Source: Phaseolus vulgaris
Lineage: Eukaryota; Streptophyta; Magnoliopsida; Fabales; Fabaceae
Length of the DNA: 64,000 nt
Assembly (NCBI RefSeq): GCF_000499845.2
Contig: NC_023753.2
Location: 13,903,030 to 13,967,029 of the forward strand
Reading direction: 5' to 3'
In this document: piece by piece, positions 45,930-57,136 of the stretch
Position numbering within the stretch: position 1 is the first letter of the stretch
Layout: the number at the start of each line of letters is the position of its first letter
The notes under the pieces: model-generated
What the model saw: the letters and a program-made list of their open reading frames with translations, nothing else
What the model was told of the DNA's origin: nothing
Databases searched by the model: none
Translations under genes and position numbers: made by a program

Positions 45930-46815
45930 GAAACAACCGATTGTTTTATACCTAGGTGTTTTTAGAAAGGTTGAAAACTGTTTTTGATGGTGGACTTGCT
46001 GTCAAACCAAAACAACCAATTGATTCGTGAAAACAACTGATTATTTATTTTGGGACCATAACAGAAAACTGTTTTGTGCTTTGACTGAGCATTAAATGAT
46101 TTTATAACTGAATACGCTCTAGTTTTAAATGCTTTGACCAATCTTTAATTGCAATAAATAGTTTGTTAAGATTGTGTAACAAACTACTTTGCTTTAATCA
46201 TAGAAAAACATATTTGATTTTTTCACTGATTTTGCTTTTGAAAGAGTTAGAGATTGCTTTGAGATTGATGGATCAAAGAGAGTGTGATATAGGATTTTCA
46301 TATTGTATTGATTTCAGATATGTTCTGTAACAAGAGTAATCTTCTGTACTTTGAAAGAAACTCTGTGTGTATAGCTGAGAAGTGCTGTGTGTTCTTGAGG
46401 TCGTCAAGATCAACATTCTTAGTGGTGTTGTGTTGAAGCCAAAGGAAGTGTGTGTCTTGAGGGAATCAAGGTCACTTCTTTGGTGGTGTTGTAAGTAATC
46501 TAGGGTTGATTGCTTAGTGGATTCCCCAGTGGTTTCTAGGAAGACTGGATGTAGCTCTTGGTTAAGAGTGAACCAGTATAAACCTGTGTGTTCAATCTCT
46601 CTATCCTTTAAACTCTTTAATTTCAGTTTTATATTTGTGAACTGGTATAAACAACCAATTATTTTTCTGGTGCTGTGCTTATTTGCTTTGTGTTTTGGCA
46701 AACTGATTTCTTAATCAAGTATTTCTCAAAGTAATTTTATTCTAGACTTAAAAGTTTGCGAAAACACTCTTTAAACCATTCATCCCCCTCTAGTTTAAAG
46801 CCATACTGTCTAACA

Positions 46816-47070
46816 ATTTTTAGCAATGCAATCATATTAAGCCTTTTTAGTTTCACTCTCAGTCCATTGGGACCAAGGTTTCTCAATGAAAACATCATCG
46901 TTTTCAATTTTAGGAGCAAAAGGGCCATTTACAATACCATCTCAGATTCCTCTATTAATTGATTCAACAAAGATTTTCATTCTAACATTCCATAATTGAT
47001 AATTCAGTCCACAAAACAGAGGTGGCCTGTTTATTGAAGCACCCTCCCCAAAGGGAAATTTTTCAGCCAC
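46816..47070 (-). pseudogene. Copia-type gag of K, N-terminal part
   Basis: Homology begins at 47070 with VAEKFPFGEGASINRPPLF; the expected ATG is GTG here. Two in-frame stops follow within 80 codons. The frame ends at the solo LTR (46815) and resumes at 38506. Confidence 0.88.
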
Positions 47071-47130
47071 TTAAAAAAGGTTTAGGATCGAAACTTGAAT
47101 AAATTTCAAGAACCTTGCTTTGATACCAAT
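47071..47130 (-). other. Leader and primer-binding site of K
   Basis: On the minus strand TTCTAACA is followed by ATTGGTATCAAAGC, closer than E or F to the usual initiator-tRNA site TGGTATCAGAGC. Confidence 0.85.
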
Positions 47131-48246
47131 TGTTAGAATTATAGGGCTGAAACAAGAACGGGGGAGGGGGTGAATTGTTTTTGAAAGCTTTTCGCAAGTA
47201 CTGAAGGTAGATTGAAAGGCTATGAAGAATTAATCAATGAAAAATATGTCCACCCAAATATAAAACTCTTTTTAAGCTTGATGAAGAAAATCAACCAGTT
47301 GTTTTTACGAAACAGTCGGTTGTTTTTGTCATCAGTTTATAAAAACAGATTTAAAGCAATTTAAAGAGTGTAAGGATAGAGAGATTCACACATAATGTTT
47401 ATACTGGTTCACTCAACACCTGAGCTACATCTAGTCCTAAAAAACCACACACCAAAAGTGATTAACTTGAACCCCTCAAGAACACACACCACTCCTTGGC
47501 AAAAACCACACCAAGAATGTTGATCTTGATTCCCTCAGGAACACACAACACTTCTTGGCAACACCAGTACAAAAATACAATTATCAAGGAGGAAGGAAAT
47601 ATAATACACCTTGGTAAATAACAAGATCAAAGATAAGAATACAAGACCCAATCCCATTTCACACTTGAGATGATCCAAAAGCTTTTTGAAAACTGTTTTT
47701 GATTGATCTATTTTACTTAGTTAATGCATAGGAGCGTAAAAACCACCTTTTTATCTTTCAATCAAATGGTTAAAACAGTTACAACAAAAGCCCAAAAGTT
47801 GTTCGAATCATTTAAAACAGAAAAACTACTTAACAAAATTATGTTATGGTTTTCAGAAAAAGAATCGGTTGATTTATCGAAATAACCGATTGATTTTTGT
47901 TTGACAGCATTAAAATCCACTAAGTGTCAAATAACCTGTTGTTTTGAAATTTCAACCTGTTGAAATTTGTTTGACAGCAAAGGCAAAGACAAGGCTTTTC
48001 CAAATCATTTTAAAATCCACTAAGTGTCAAACAACCTGTTGATTCGAAATTTCAACCTGTTGAAATTTCACTTCCTTTTAGAAAACCATTTTTTCAAAAT
48101 GTTAAAGATTCAATTGAGCTTGGATCAACATAAGGAGTGAATTAACAAGTTTCAAACAACTAGACACACACACAACAACAACAACAACAACAAAGTCTTC
48201 AAGCTTTCCACTTGGATTTGGAGACATCAAAGCATCTTGTTCAACA
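47131..48246 (-). repeat. 5' LTR of element K
   Basis: 1116 bp; minus-strand ends TGTTGAACAAG and AATTCTAACA. Variant motif pairs near 47285-47330 and 47870-47900. A (ca)n/(aac)n microsatellite lies at 48166-48192. Confidence 0.9.
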
Positions 48247-48276
48247 ATGCCTACAAACAAAAATCAAGTTAAGCAC
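48247..48276 (+). mobile_element. 30-bp piece of element I between K and H
   Basis: Sequence between K's LTR and H; its last five bases AGCAC are H's TSD. It joins 55676 once H is taken out. Assignment to I is by position only. Confidence 0.55.
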
Positions 48277-49245
48277 TAATGCAAGCCAAGCCAACAAGAA
48301 GATGACCAAGGATGAAAATGACCATTCACACTATGAGAAGTCATCTCAACATGCAAGCGAAGACCTCACCAGAGAAAGAAATGGACAAAGACCAGAGCAT
48401 TTAATATTCTTCCTGCTGGTCCTTTTAATAATTAACATATGTTATAAATAATTTGGGCTCACTTTGGGGTTCCAAATAGCAAATATAGGCTATAATAAGA
48501 TACCTTTAGCATAATAGGGGTTGTGGGTAGTATTTTAGCTTGTTCGTAGCCCTTTTGGAAGGCATTTTGACCTAGTTTCTAGAAGGACAAACCTAGGATG
48601 CGGGTTTGACTCAGTCAAACCCTAAGGCTGCTCATTTTTTTCCTTTTCCCATCCTACCCCTTTAGCTTGTTCTCCAAGGCTCCTTCACCTATAAATAGGA
48701 GGCCCACCTAGTGTATTTTTTCAAGTTGAAATTAATAGAAGAAGAGTTACTCTACACAAATTGTGTGAGGTGTTAGTAAGGTTTGGATTCCTCTTAGCAT
48801 TTAGGTCTTATCTTGTGAGTATTGAGAGTTTTCAAGTGGTGACTATCTTCACTTATCTTGGAGGCCAATCACACTCCAAGTGGCGTGTTCCACTTCTCAA
48901 ATCCATCACATAAGCTTTCTCCTTCCTTCATCTATTCTTCCATTGTCATTCCATTTTTACTCTTTTGTATCATTTCTTGTTTGGTTTTCCTTGTTTCCAT
49001 TTGACCATTCTATTTTGGTTTGTTTTCCTTGTTTTTTAATTCCACACCTTCTAGCATCATTTTCACCTTATAATTGTCTTTTCCTTTTGCCTTTGTGAAA
49101 TGAACCTTCACATCTACTTAACCACTTGGTTAAGTTAATGTTCAGTGGGGATTTTCCTAAGGTCTTCACTCTTAAATTGCTAAAATCTCAATCTAAGTAA
49201 AGTGTCACACCATAAAATGAACAATCGTAAAATCAACTCACATCA
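48277..49245 (+). repeat. 5' LTR of element H
   Basis: 969 bp. It starts TAATGCAAGCC where the 3' LTR has TGATGCAAACC, so the terminal TG is mutated, and ends CAACTCACATCA. TATAAATA at 48690-48697; hairpin arms CTTGGAG (48857-48863) and CTCCAAG (48874-48880). Confidence 0.92.
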
Positions 49246-50363
49246 TGTGGTTATCAAAGCTTAGGTTCTTGAGTTTATTTTGCTTTGAGTTGATTGACAC
49301 TTTATATTCTTTACCTTCAAGCTCCTTTAATTTCTTGTTTTTAAATTTATGTACCTTTATTTTCTTGTCTTTAAATTCAAGTACCTTTAATTTCTTGTCT
49401 TTAAAATCAAGTACCTTTAAATTCTTGTCTTTACATTCTTGCAATTTAAATTTCCAGCCCTTTTTTTTTCTTGTAATTTTTCATTCGGCCATTTTATTTT
49501 TCATAGCTTTGTTTCACTTTTGGATTGTTATTTTGTGTCTTATTGTGTTATTGCCTTTTGCTTTGAGTCATATGTTCATTTGTGTTCTAGGAGTCCTTTC
49601 TTTGATTCTATATACTTTGCTTTTAATTTTGAAAGTTGAGAAGTAATTAGAAATTTGTTTTAGTCGAAGTAGATTTAAAGTTCCAAACAAAAGATTTCAA
49701 GTGTTCAATTATATTGAATCCCAAAATTTTTGTGAAAATTGGAGTTATTGGTAATTATGCGTGATTAAAACTATGGACATTTCATTTCAATAATTCAAAA
49801 ACTAGTATAAAAAAAAAGTGAAAACACAAATTTGTGGTATCAATTACCAAAGATAAACATTTTCCAAATTTGGATTGAACTTGATTGGAATATTGATTTC
49901 AATCATTGTGGAATTTTTTATCCTTTTGCTTTAACAATTTCTAAAGAAAGAGTTTCATTGTTAAAAGTTTAGTAAGTATCTTTGAGTCCTTTTTGTGTGC
50001 TTTTTTCTTGATTGTCTTTGTTCAAGTTTTGTTATAATCTCTTTCTCAAATTTGGTTTATCTTTTCTTGCTTAAGCTTTTTTTGTTTGTCTTTTATTTCT
50101 TTTCTTTAAGTTTTGTGGTGGTTTCCTCTAACATCAAGTGTTGAAGGCTTTGACCTTTTTCATTTGAGAGTATTTCAACCTCAAGAAAGACCTTTGTTAA
50201 GGGAGGAAAATTTTATTTGAGTGATCTCTCCATAAGTGACGCAAACTTGAGAGTGTTTTCCTTACTAACTTCTATTTCTCTAATTGTTTGTCACTTGTGA
50301 ATTATCGCTCATATTTCTTCAGGAGAATCTTCTAAAACCCAATCTCCCTAAAAAGCTTTCCTC
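49246..50363 (+). other. Leader of H with primer-binding site and 30-bp repeats
   Basis: The LTR is followed by TGTGGTTATCAAAGC, a variant of the initiator-tRNA-type site. The rest is A/T-rich and non-coding for 1.1 kb. Low-complexity open frames at 49245-49646 come from the repeats. Confidence 0.75.
49321..49440. repeat. 30-bp tandem repeat, four units
   Basis: Units 49321-49350, 49351-49380, 49381-49410 and 49411-49440 each contain 'cctttaatttcttgtcttta' or a close variant. Spacing is exactly 30 bp throughout. Confidence 0.9.
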
Positions 50364-52085
50364 ATGGGTGAGTTGGTGGCGACCAAAAGATCTTTAGCTC
50401 AAAAGGATGAAGAAATGACACAAATGGAGGAGAGGCTCCAAAGACTTGAATCGGCCCATGATAGACCCTCAAGACGAAGAAAATGAAATCAAAGGCGTGA
50501 ATCAAGGAGTTATCACCAATATGGTAGCCAAGAAGAAGAAGAAGAATGGAGATTGAACAATTTTGAAGAGAGGCGCCAACATGCTAAATTTTTTTACCTT
50601 ATGTTAAAATTCCTAGTTTAAGTGGGGAAGGTGATCCCAATATCTATCTATGATGGGAGGCTAAAGTAGAACAAATTTTTAATATACATGAGGTCCAAGA
50701 AGACCAAAAGTTAAGTTAGCCTGCTTAGAATTTTTAGATTATGCCATGCAGTGGTGGCATAAAACTGTAATGGACATTGGACTAAACAAGAGGCCATACG
50801 TGGTCTCTTGGGAGGATTTAAAGTTATGCATGCGCGCTAGATTTGTTCCTCCACACTATAGGAAAGAGCTCTTGTTGAAGCTCCAACGGCTTCAACAAGG
50901 AACACAAAGTGTGAATGATTATTTTAAAGAACTTGAAACAACCTTAACTAAAGTTGAAATGCATGAAAGTGAGGAGTTCAAAATGGCTATGTTTGAGAAG
51001 GGAAATTCAAGATGTGGTAGAATTATATGAGTACTCATCTTTAGAAAAAATTGGTTCACCTTGCCATCAAGGTTGAATCACAACTTTCAAAGAATTTTTT
51101 TTCCAAAAATACTCATAATGATGGCTACTACCAATCATATTGGAAAAATAAAAACAAGTTTTCTTCTAAGACTTTTACCTCCAATTTTGTAAAGGAGTCC
51201 ACTTACAACCCTAGGGATTCTAAATCTTCCACTATAACACCTAAGTCCCCTACCAAAACCTCAAGTAAAAAGTTTTTTATATGTTTAGGTTTTGGGCACA
51301 TAGCGGTCGATTGTCCTACAAAACGAACCATGATGGTTAACGGGGGGAAAGTAGTAAGTGAACATAGTGATCAATCTTTTAGGTCTAACTCCCCTTCCCT
51401 TTAAAAAACCCCTAGTGATAATGAATGAGAGATACCTTATGAATGTGACTTATTGGTAATAAGGCGAATGTTGGGGACAATTCCAAAACCTTTGGACGAC
51501 ACCCAAAGAAAAAATATTTTCCACACCTGCTGCCTTATCAACAAAAAGTTATGTTCCATGATAATAGATGGGGGTAGTTGTGCTAATATGGCAAGTACAA
51601 GAGTAGTAGAGAAGCTTTGCTTACCCACTATCTCTCATACAAAGCCTTATAAACTACAATGGCTTAGTGCTGAAGGAGAAATCATGGTAAATAAACAAAT
51701 CCTCATAACTTTTGCTATAGGAAAGTATAAAGATGAGGTTTTATGTGATTTTGTGCCAATGGAAGCAACACGTATTCTTTAAGGAAGGCCATGGAAATAT
51801 GATAGACAAGTTCTACATGATGGCCTAACCAACAAAATGACTTTTACCTTCCAAGGGCACAAGGTTATCTTAAAACCTCTCTCTCCCAAAGAGGTTCATG
51901 AAGATCAATTAAAAATGAAAACAAAAGGAGAAAATGAAAAAGAGAAAGAAAGAAAAGATAAATTGAATCACAACATATCATCTTCCACCACTAAATCAAA
52001 TATTTTTGACTCGAGCCATGCTACAAATTGCACCTCCAAGGTGTCCTTCTTCCTTATCTTTTTCATTACCAAAGGTTTCTACCTA
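50364..52085 (+). pseudogene. gag and protease of element H, broken
   Basis: ATG at 50364 (MGELVATKRS) is followed by an early TGA. The gag core (QWWHKTVMDIGLNKRPY, LLLKLQRLQQGTQSVNDYF) is at 50740-51030. A knuckle near 51275-51315 reads FICLGFGHIAVDC, with Phe for the first Cys. Protease (SMIIDGGSCANMAS; VLCDFVPMEATRIL) is at 51510-51780, followed by a TAA at 51781 and GRPWKYDR. The IIDGGSC type is common in plant chromovirus-like gypsy polyproteins. After LKPLSPKEVHEDQ the sequence becomes a Lys/Glu-rich tail and ends near 52085 instead of entering reverse transcriptase. Confidence 0.87.
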
Positions 52086-52363
52086 CCCACCATCTTTGTT
52101 AAAGACTGTTAGGAATGATTTTCAAACATCTCCTCAAGGTTTCCACCTTCTAAGAGGATTTTCTTCCAAAATATTTGTTATTCCCAAACAATCTTTCCAA
52201 ACATGATCTGTATATAGAGGCCCATCTTTTGAACTCCCCAAGCTTAAGGAACATAAGTCTAGTTCACACCCATTCTTTTCACTATCTTATATGTGAGCCC
52301 ACTGACTGTGTTATCTGTAGAAGCTCTAAATTTGAGGTCGAATTCTCTCAAATCTGAGGGGTA
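52086..52363 (+). other. 3' untranslated region and polypurine tract of H
   Basis: Non-coding; similar to 55780-55913 of I and, inverted, to 58099-58216 plus 59225-59330 of J. Ends with the polypurine tract next to the LTR. Confidence 0.8.
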
Positions 52364-52524
52364 TGATGCAAACCAAGCCAACAAAAAATGACCAAGGATG
52401 CAAATGACCATTCACACTATGAGAAGTCATCTCAACATGCAAGCGAAGACCACACCAGGGTAGAAATGGACTAAGACTAGAGCATTTAATGTTCTTCCCA
52501 CTGGTCTTTTTAATAATTAGCATA

Positions 52525-53721
52525 AGTTCCGGCCGGTTAACCTGGGTACGTCTTTGTGCGCAACCTTGCCCGTCAGCTAGGGACACCTTCCCTCTGGCAA
52601 TCTATGAATACCTGCAAAGAAGGACAAATGGGCGCCCTAGCGGCCGTTTGCACTCTGACGCTTAAGTAAGCTAGGGAGAAACACCAAAACTCTGCACCTT
52701 CGTATCGGAGCACCGTGGATGGTACTCTGAAGGTGGTAAAAGGAACTGTGTATTGTGTATATTTCTCCTTATGGCAAACAACCTTTCTCTAGTCCCTTGT
52801 GCGTAGCCTCAAGACTCGAGCAAGCAACTAGAGTGTATTCTGGGAAAATTTGCCAAAAGTTCCAACCCCGTTTCCAGCATCCCAGGTTCTATTTAAACGT
52901 CTCTAGCATTTAAAGCGTCTTAAAGCGCATTTAAGGTTATGAAACGTTCAGCGCCTTTAAGACGTTTAAACCGCCTGAAGCATTTAAAGTACCTTAAAAC
53001 GCTCGAAACGTAAACTTTAATTACTTTTAAATAGCTTTAATTACCTTATACCTGACCAATTGATGTTTCTGTTCTGACTTGGCTGCTATTACACGTGGAG
53101 GGCCTCGCAGCACCGTGACCCAACTTAGGGGTATTTCGTCGTGTGAGTCCTCCTTCCTTGGAGTGCATCTTGGCGCAAGGGGTGACTTTTTGGGTGCCAA
53201 CTCATGCCCCCAAACCTCTAGTCACTCGCTTTGAGAGCGTATCTACCTTCCTCTCGTACCCTGCACCTGGTTACCCCTGGGCGTGACCCTCTCATGAGTC
53301 GTATCTATCCCAAGGGCCTCTCTGGGGTGACATGGGCACTTCACGAGTCAGATTGCTCTCCACTGGCGCTAGTACTGTGGCCTCGAAGCCACCTTTCTCT
53401 TCACTTTATCATTGTTTCTGCGCTTGGCGGGCCCGAAGCCTCCATGACGTCACTCCCTCCATGGTCTTTCCTACCCATGGGTATCGGGGAGCGGCACTAC
53501 CGGTGGCTTGTTTGGCGCTACCGTATCTTGACGGCACCTTGTTTAGGCGACCCCTTATCTCGGCGACGCCCTTCTTTGGCGACGCCTTGTCCTGGCGACG
53601 CCTTGTGTAATTACTCTGTTGACTTTCTTTCTTTGACCCCTTCGCATGGTCTTACCACATGTTGACCTTGGCCCCGACGTTGACTTTGACTTTGGTCAAC
53701 GCCTGGGGGTGGGACGGTACA
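52525..53721 (-). repeat. Solo LTR of the D family (first)
   Basis: 1197 bp; on the minus strand it starts TGTACCGTCCC and ends GGAACT, the last base mutated from A. TSD GCATA/ACATA (52520-52524, 53722-53726); the 5' LTR of H shows ACATA at this place. Contains arrays of GGCGACGCC and TTTAAAGCG words. Confidence 0.9.
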
Positions 53722-54187
53722 ACATATGTTGTAAATAATTTGGGCTCACTTTGGGGGTCCAAATAGCAAATATAGGCTAGAATAAGGTACCTTTAGCATA
53801 ATACGGGGTGTGGGTAGCATTTTAGCTTGTTCCTAGCCCTTTTGAAAGACATTTTGACCTAGTTTCTAGAAGGGCAAGCCTAGGATGCGGGTTTGACTTA
53901 GTCAAACCCTAAGGCTGCCCATTTTTTTCCTTTACCCATCCTACCCCTTTAGCTTGTTCTCCAAGGCTCCTTCATCTATAAATAGGACGCCAACCTAGTA
54001 TATTTTTCAAGTTGAAATTAATAGAAGAAGAGTTACTCTGCACAAAGTGTGTGCGGTGTTAGTGAGGTTTGAATTCCTGTTAGCATTTAGGTCTTATCTT
54101 GTGAGTATTGAGAGCTCTCAAGTGGCGTGTTCCACTTCTCAAATCCATCACATAGTTTTCTCCTTCCTTCATTTATTCTTCCATTGT

Positions 54188-55374
54188 TGTTCCGTCCGGT
54201 TGACCGAGACGTCTTCGTGCGCGACCTCAACCGTCAGCTAGGGACTCCCTCCCACTGGCTGCCTGTGGATTCCTGCAAAAAAGAGGACAAAGAGGCGCCC
54301 TAGCGGCCGTGTGCACTCCGACGCTCAAGTCAGCCAGCAAGAAACACCAAAACTGTCCACCTACGTCTCTGAGCACCGCGTATGGCACTCTGAAGGTGGT
54401 AAAAGAACTGCGTATATCTGTGTGTGTGTTGTCTCTTTCAGGCAAAAATATTCCCCAGTCACTTGTACGTAACGTTGAAGCACGAGCAAGCAACTAGAGA
54501 GTTCTCTCTGGTATTTGCCAAAAGTTCCAACCCTTTTTCCAACATTCTCTGCGCTATTTAAACTACCCCAGCATTTAAAGCGCCTTAAAGCGCTTTTAAT
54601 CACAAACGTAACGCACTCATTAAAGCGCTTAATTAGAAAACGTAGCGCATTTAAGACGTTGAAACGCTCGGGAGCCATTATAGTACCTGAATGCTCGAAA
54701 GGGAAACTGTATTGAATAACTTTTAATTACCTGGCACCTGACTAAAGGGTGTTTCTATTCTGGCATGGCTGTCGTACACGTGGAGGGCCTCACGACGCCA
54801 TGACCCCATCTGGGGGCGCTCCGGCCCACCTGGGGACGTTTCTACGTGTGAGTCCTCCTACTGGGAGTGCTACTGCGCTAGGGGTGACTTTTTGGGTGCC
54901 AACTCATGCCCCCAAGTATCTAGTCACTTACTTTGAGAGCGTATCTGCCTTCCTTTTGTACTCTGCACCCGGTTGCCCTGGGCGTGACTTTCCTCTTGAG
55001 TCGTATCTGCCCCACGGGCGTCTCTGGGGCGGCAGGAGCACTTCACGAGTCAGGCTGCCCTTCACTGGTACTATTACTATGGCCTTGAAGCCACCTTTTC
55101 CTTCTCTTTATCGCTGCCCCGTGCTATTGGGACCTGAGGCCTTCCCACGGCGTCGCTCCCTCCATGGTCTTTCCTACCCATGGGTATCGGGGAACCACAC
55201 CGCGATTGCCTTACTTTAGCACTGTTTGATCTGGCGACGCCCTGGTTGGGCGACGCCTTCACCTAGGCGACGCCTTGCCTTGGCGACGCTTCCTCTTGGC
55301 ATCTCTCCACCCAGGCGACGCCTTGTGTTGACTTTGACCTTGACTTAGTCAACGCCCGGATACGGGACGGTACA
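54188..55374 (-). repeat. Solo LTR of the D family (second)
   Basis: 1187 bp; plus-strand ends TGTTCCGTCC and GGGACGGTACA. Perfect TSD ATTGT (54183-54187, 55375-55379). Same motif arrays as the first; five GGCGACGCC-type words at 55232-55322. Confidence 0.93.
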
Positions 55375-55675
55375 ATTGTAATTCCATTTTTACTCTTTGT
55401 ATCATGTTCTTGTTTGGTTTTCCTTGTTTCCATTCGGCAATTCTATTTTGGTTTCTTTTCCTTGTTCTTTAATTCGCACCTTCTAGCATCATTTTCACCT
55501 TATAATTGTCTTTCCCTTTTGCCTTTGAAATGAACCTTCACATCTACTTAACCACTTGGTTAAGTTAATGTCCAGTGGGGATTTTCCTAAGGTATTCAAT
55601 CTTAAATTCCTAAAATCTCAATCTAATTAAAGTGTCACACCATAAAATGAGCAATGCTAAAATCAACTCACATCA

Positions 55676-55913
55676 AGCACGATTAACAAACTTAGGAAAG
55701 TAAAAAGCAATTTAAATTCCACATACCAGAAAAGTCCACCTAACGATGGGGTGACTGGTACACAGCAAGAATCCCCTTTTGAACTCCCCAAACGTAAGGA
55801 ACATAAGTTTACTTCACATACCACACCTTGCAATATCTTATATGTGAACAAACTAACTTGTTATATGCAGGAGTTCTAAATTCGAGGTCAAATTCTCTCA
55901 AACTTAGGGGGTA
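55676..55913 (+). other. 3' untranslated region and polypurine tract of element I
   Basis: Starts with H's second TSD copy. From 55780 it resembles the 3' region of H ('ttttgaactccccaa', 'aattctctcaaa') and ends in the tract CTTAGGGGGTA (55903-55913). Confidence 0.8.
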
Positions 55914-56939
55914 TGATACAATCCAAGTAGACAAGAAGATGACCAAGGACTCAAGAGACCATTCACTCTATGAGCAGTTATCTCAAAAATCAAGTCAAGA
56001 CCCCACCAAAAATCTAACAGACCTCACCAGAGGAAGAATTGGGCATAGACCAGAACACCAAATGTTCTTTCTTCTGGTCTTCTTAAAGATAAATCATGTT
56101 GTAAATAATTTGGACTCTCTTTAAGGGTCCAAATAGTAAGATAGACTAGAGTAGGTTCATATAGCATAAAAGGGAATGTTCTTAGCAAAATGGGATTGTA
56201 CTAAGCCCACTTTTCAAGACAAGGCATCTAGGTTTAGGAAGGTTTCCCTACCTTCTAGAAGACCTAGCCAAAGGGGAAGTTTTGACCTTAGTCAACCCCC
56301 CTTGGTCACACCTCTTCATGCCCATTATACCCTTGCTTCATCTTTTTTTCCAAGGCACCCATTTCTATAAATAGGGTGCCTTGCCTCATGTTATGACACA
56401 TTGAAATTTGAAATAGAAAAGAAACTCTGCTCAATTTGTGAGTGAGACTTGTCTTCTCTCTACTTTGGTCTTATCTTGGGAGAGTGAGAGCTCTTCAAGT
56501 GGCGACCCTCATCACTTATCTTGGAGATCCCACATCTCCAAGTGGCGTGTTCATTCATTCCCTTCACTATAAGTTTCCTATTCTTCATCTCTTCTTCCAT
56601 TTTCAATTACACCAATTATCTTTGTGCTTACGTTCTTGTCTTTCTTCCATTTTCAATTCGGTCATTATCATCTCCTTGCTTCCATTTTATGTTCTTTCAT
56701 ATTCCACAAAGCATAATCATCCTTACCTTATCTTATGTTTTTCCTTTTGCCTTCGGTTTATTTTGTATTTTTTAGTTTTATATAATTTTCTTCTTTTAAA
56801 TTTATACTTTTCTTTATGTTACTTTAAAAAAAATATTTTCTTTTTATATTAATCCTTGCTTGAGTTGCCTTATGATATTAAGAAGACAACTTTCTATTGA
56901 TCAATTATAGTTAGATTGAGAAATTGAGAAGACAACTCA
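55914..56939 (+). repeat. 3' LTR of element I
   Basis: Starts TGATACAATCC after the polypurine tract. It shares with H the TATA region and hairpin block but its last 250 bp differ. TATAAATA (56366-56373) lies between AGGCACCC and GGGTGCCT; hairpin arms CTTGGAGAT (56520-56528) and ATCTCCAAG (56534-56542). The right end at 56939 (ACAACTCA) is a guess, with no partner LTR in the window. Confidence 0.7.
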
Positions 56940-57136
56940 GAAGAATAGAAAAGAAAAGGAGAAATTAGAAAAGACTAAGAGGTGATGATGACTGTACCTA
57001 TTATCAGCTGAGAGAGAAAACATATGGCTATAATGATAGTGAAATGGCTAGGGAATTCTGTCTAGCCAATCATTCCTATCAAATAAGTCCAGTTGGGAAA
57101 CAATGGAGAATTTCAAGGAAACACGAGAAGACCCTA
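56940..57136. other. Unassigned sequence between I and J
   Basis: About 200 bp, A-rich then mixed. No clear similarity to the other elements here. It could be flanking DNA of I or internal sequence of another element; CCCTA (57132-57136) is J's expected TSD. Confidence 0.4.

Larger units (their letters stand above)
38507..46815 (+). repeat. Solo LTR of the E family, interrupted by element C
   Basis: Bases 38507-38726 and 45935-46815 together make about 1101 bp from TGTTGAATCAAG to CTGTCTAACA, similar along its length to the E LTRs. TSD ATTTT at 38502-38506 and 46816-46820. No internal region is present. It sits inside K's gag. Confidence 0.92.
37137..48246 (-). mobile_element. Element K: copia-like remnant (5' LTR and gag) hosting L and a solo LTR
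   Basis: Minus strand: 5' LTR (47131-48246), primer-binding site, gag (47070 down to about 37450, interrupted by an E-family solo LTR with C inside), then about 300 bp of further internal sequence until L. The remaining 3' part lies left of L, outside the window. ATGCC (48247-48251) is its expected TSD. Confidence 0.83.
48277..55675 (+). mobile_element. Element H: gypsy-like element with gag and protease only
   Basis: LTRs at 48277-49245 and 52364-55675 (the latter holding two solo LTRs), TSD AGCAC at 48272-48276 and 55676-55680, a primer-binding site, a long leader, gag and protease, then directly a 3' untranslated region and polypurine tract (AATCTGAGGGGTA, 52351-52363). No reverse transcriptase, RNase H or integrase is present. 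J has the same protease-to-tail junction, so the short form seems to be a family trait. Confidence 0.9.
52364..55675 (+). repeat. 3' LTR of element H, with two solo LTRs inside
   Basis: LTR segments 52364-52524, 53722-54187 and 55375-55675 align with 48277-49245. The middle segment lacks the hairpin block of the 5' LTR. Ends TGATGCAAACC and CAACTCACATCA. Confidence 0.92.

Noticed and set aside
49245..49646. 133-residue open frame on the plus strand
   Set aside because: Low-complexity Phe/Leu/Ser sequence produced by the 30-bp leader repeats of H; no homology pattern or coding context.
54749..55219. 156-residue frame on the plus strand, and the similar 144-residue frame at 53231-53665
   Set aside because: Both lie within D-family solo LTRs and run antisense to the LTR; GC-rich LTR sequence is open by chance.
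56442..56852. 136-residue frame in the I LTR
   Set aside because: Hydrophobic low-complexity translation of a T-rich LTR; no counterpart in H or J.
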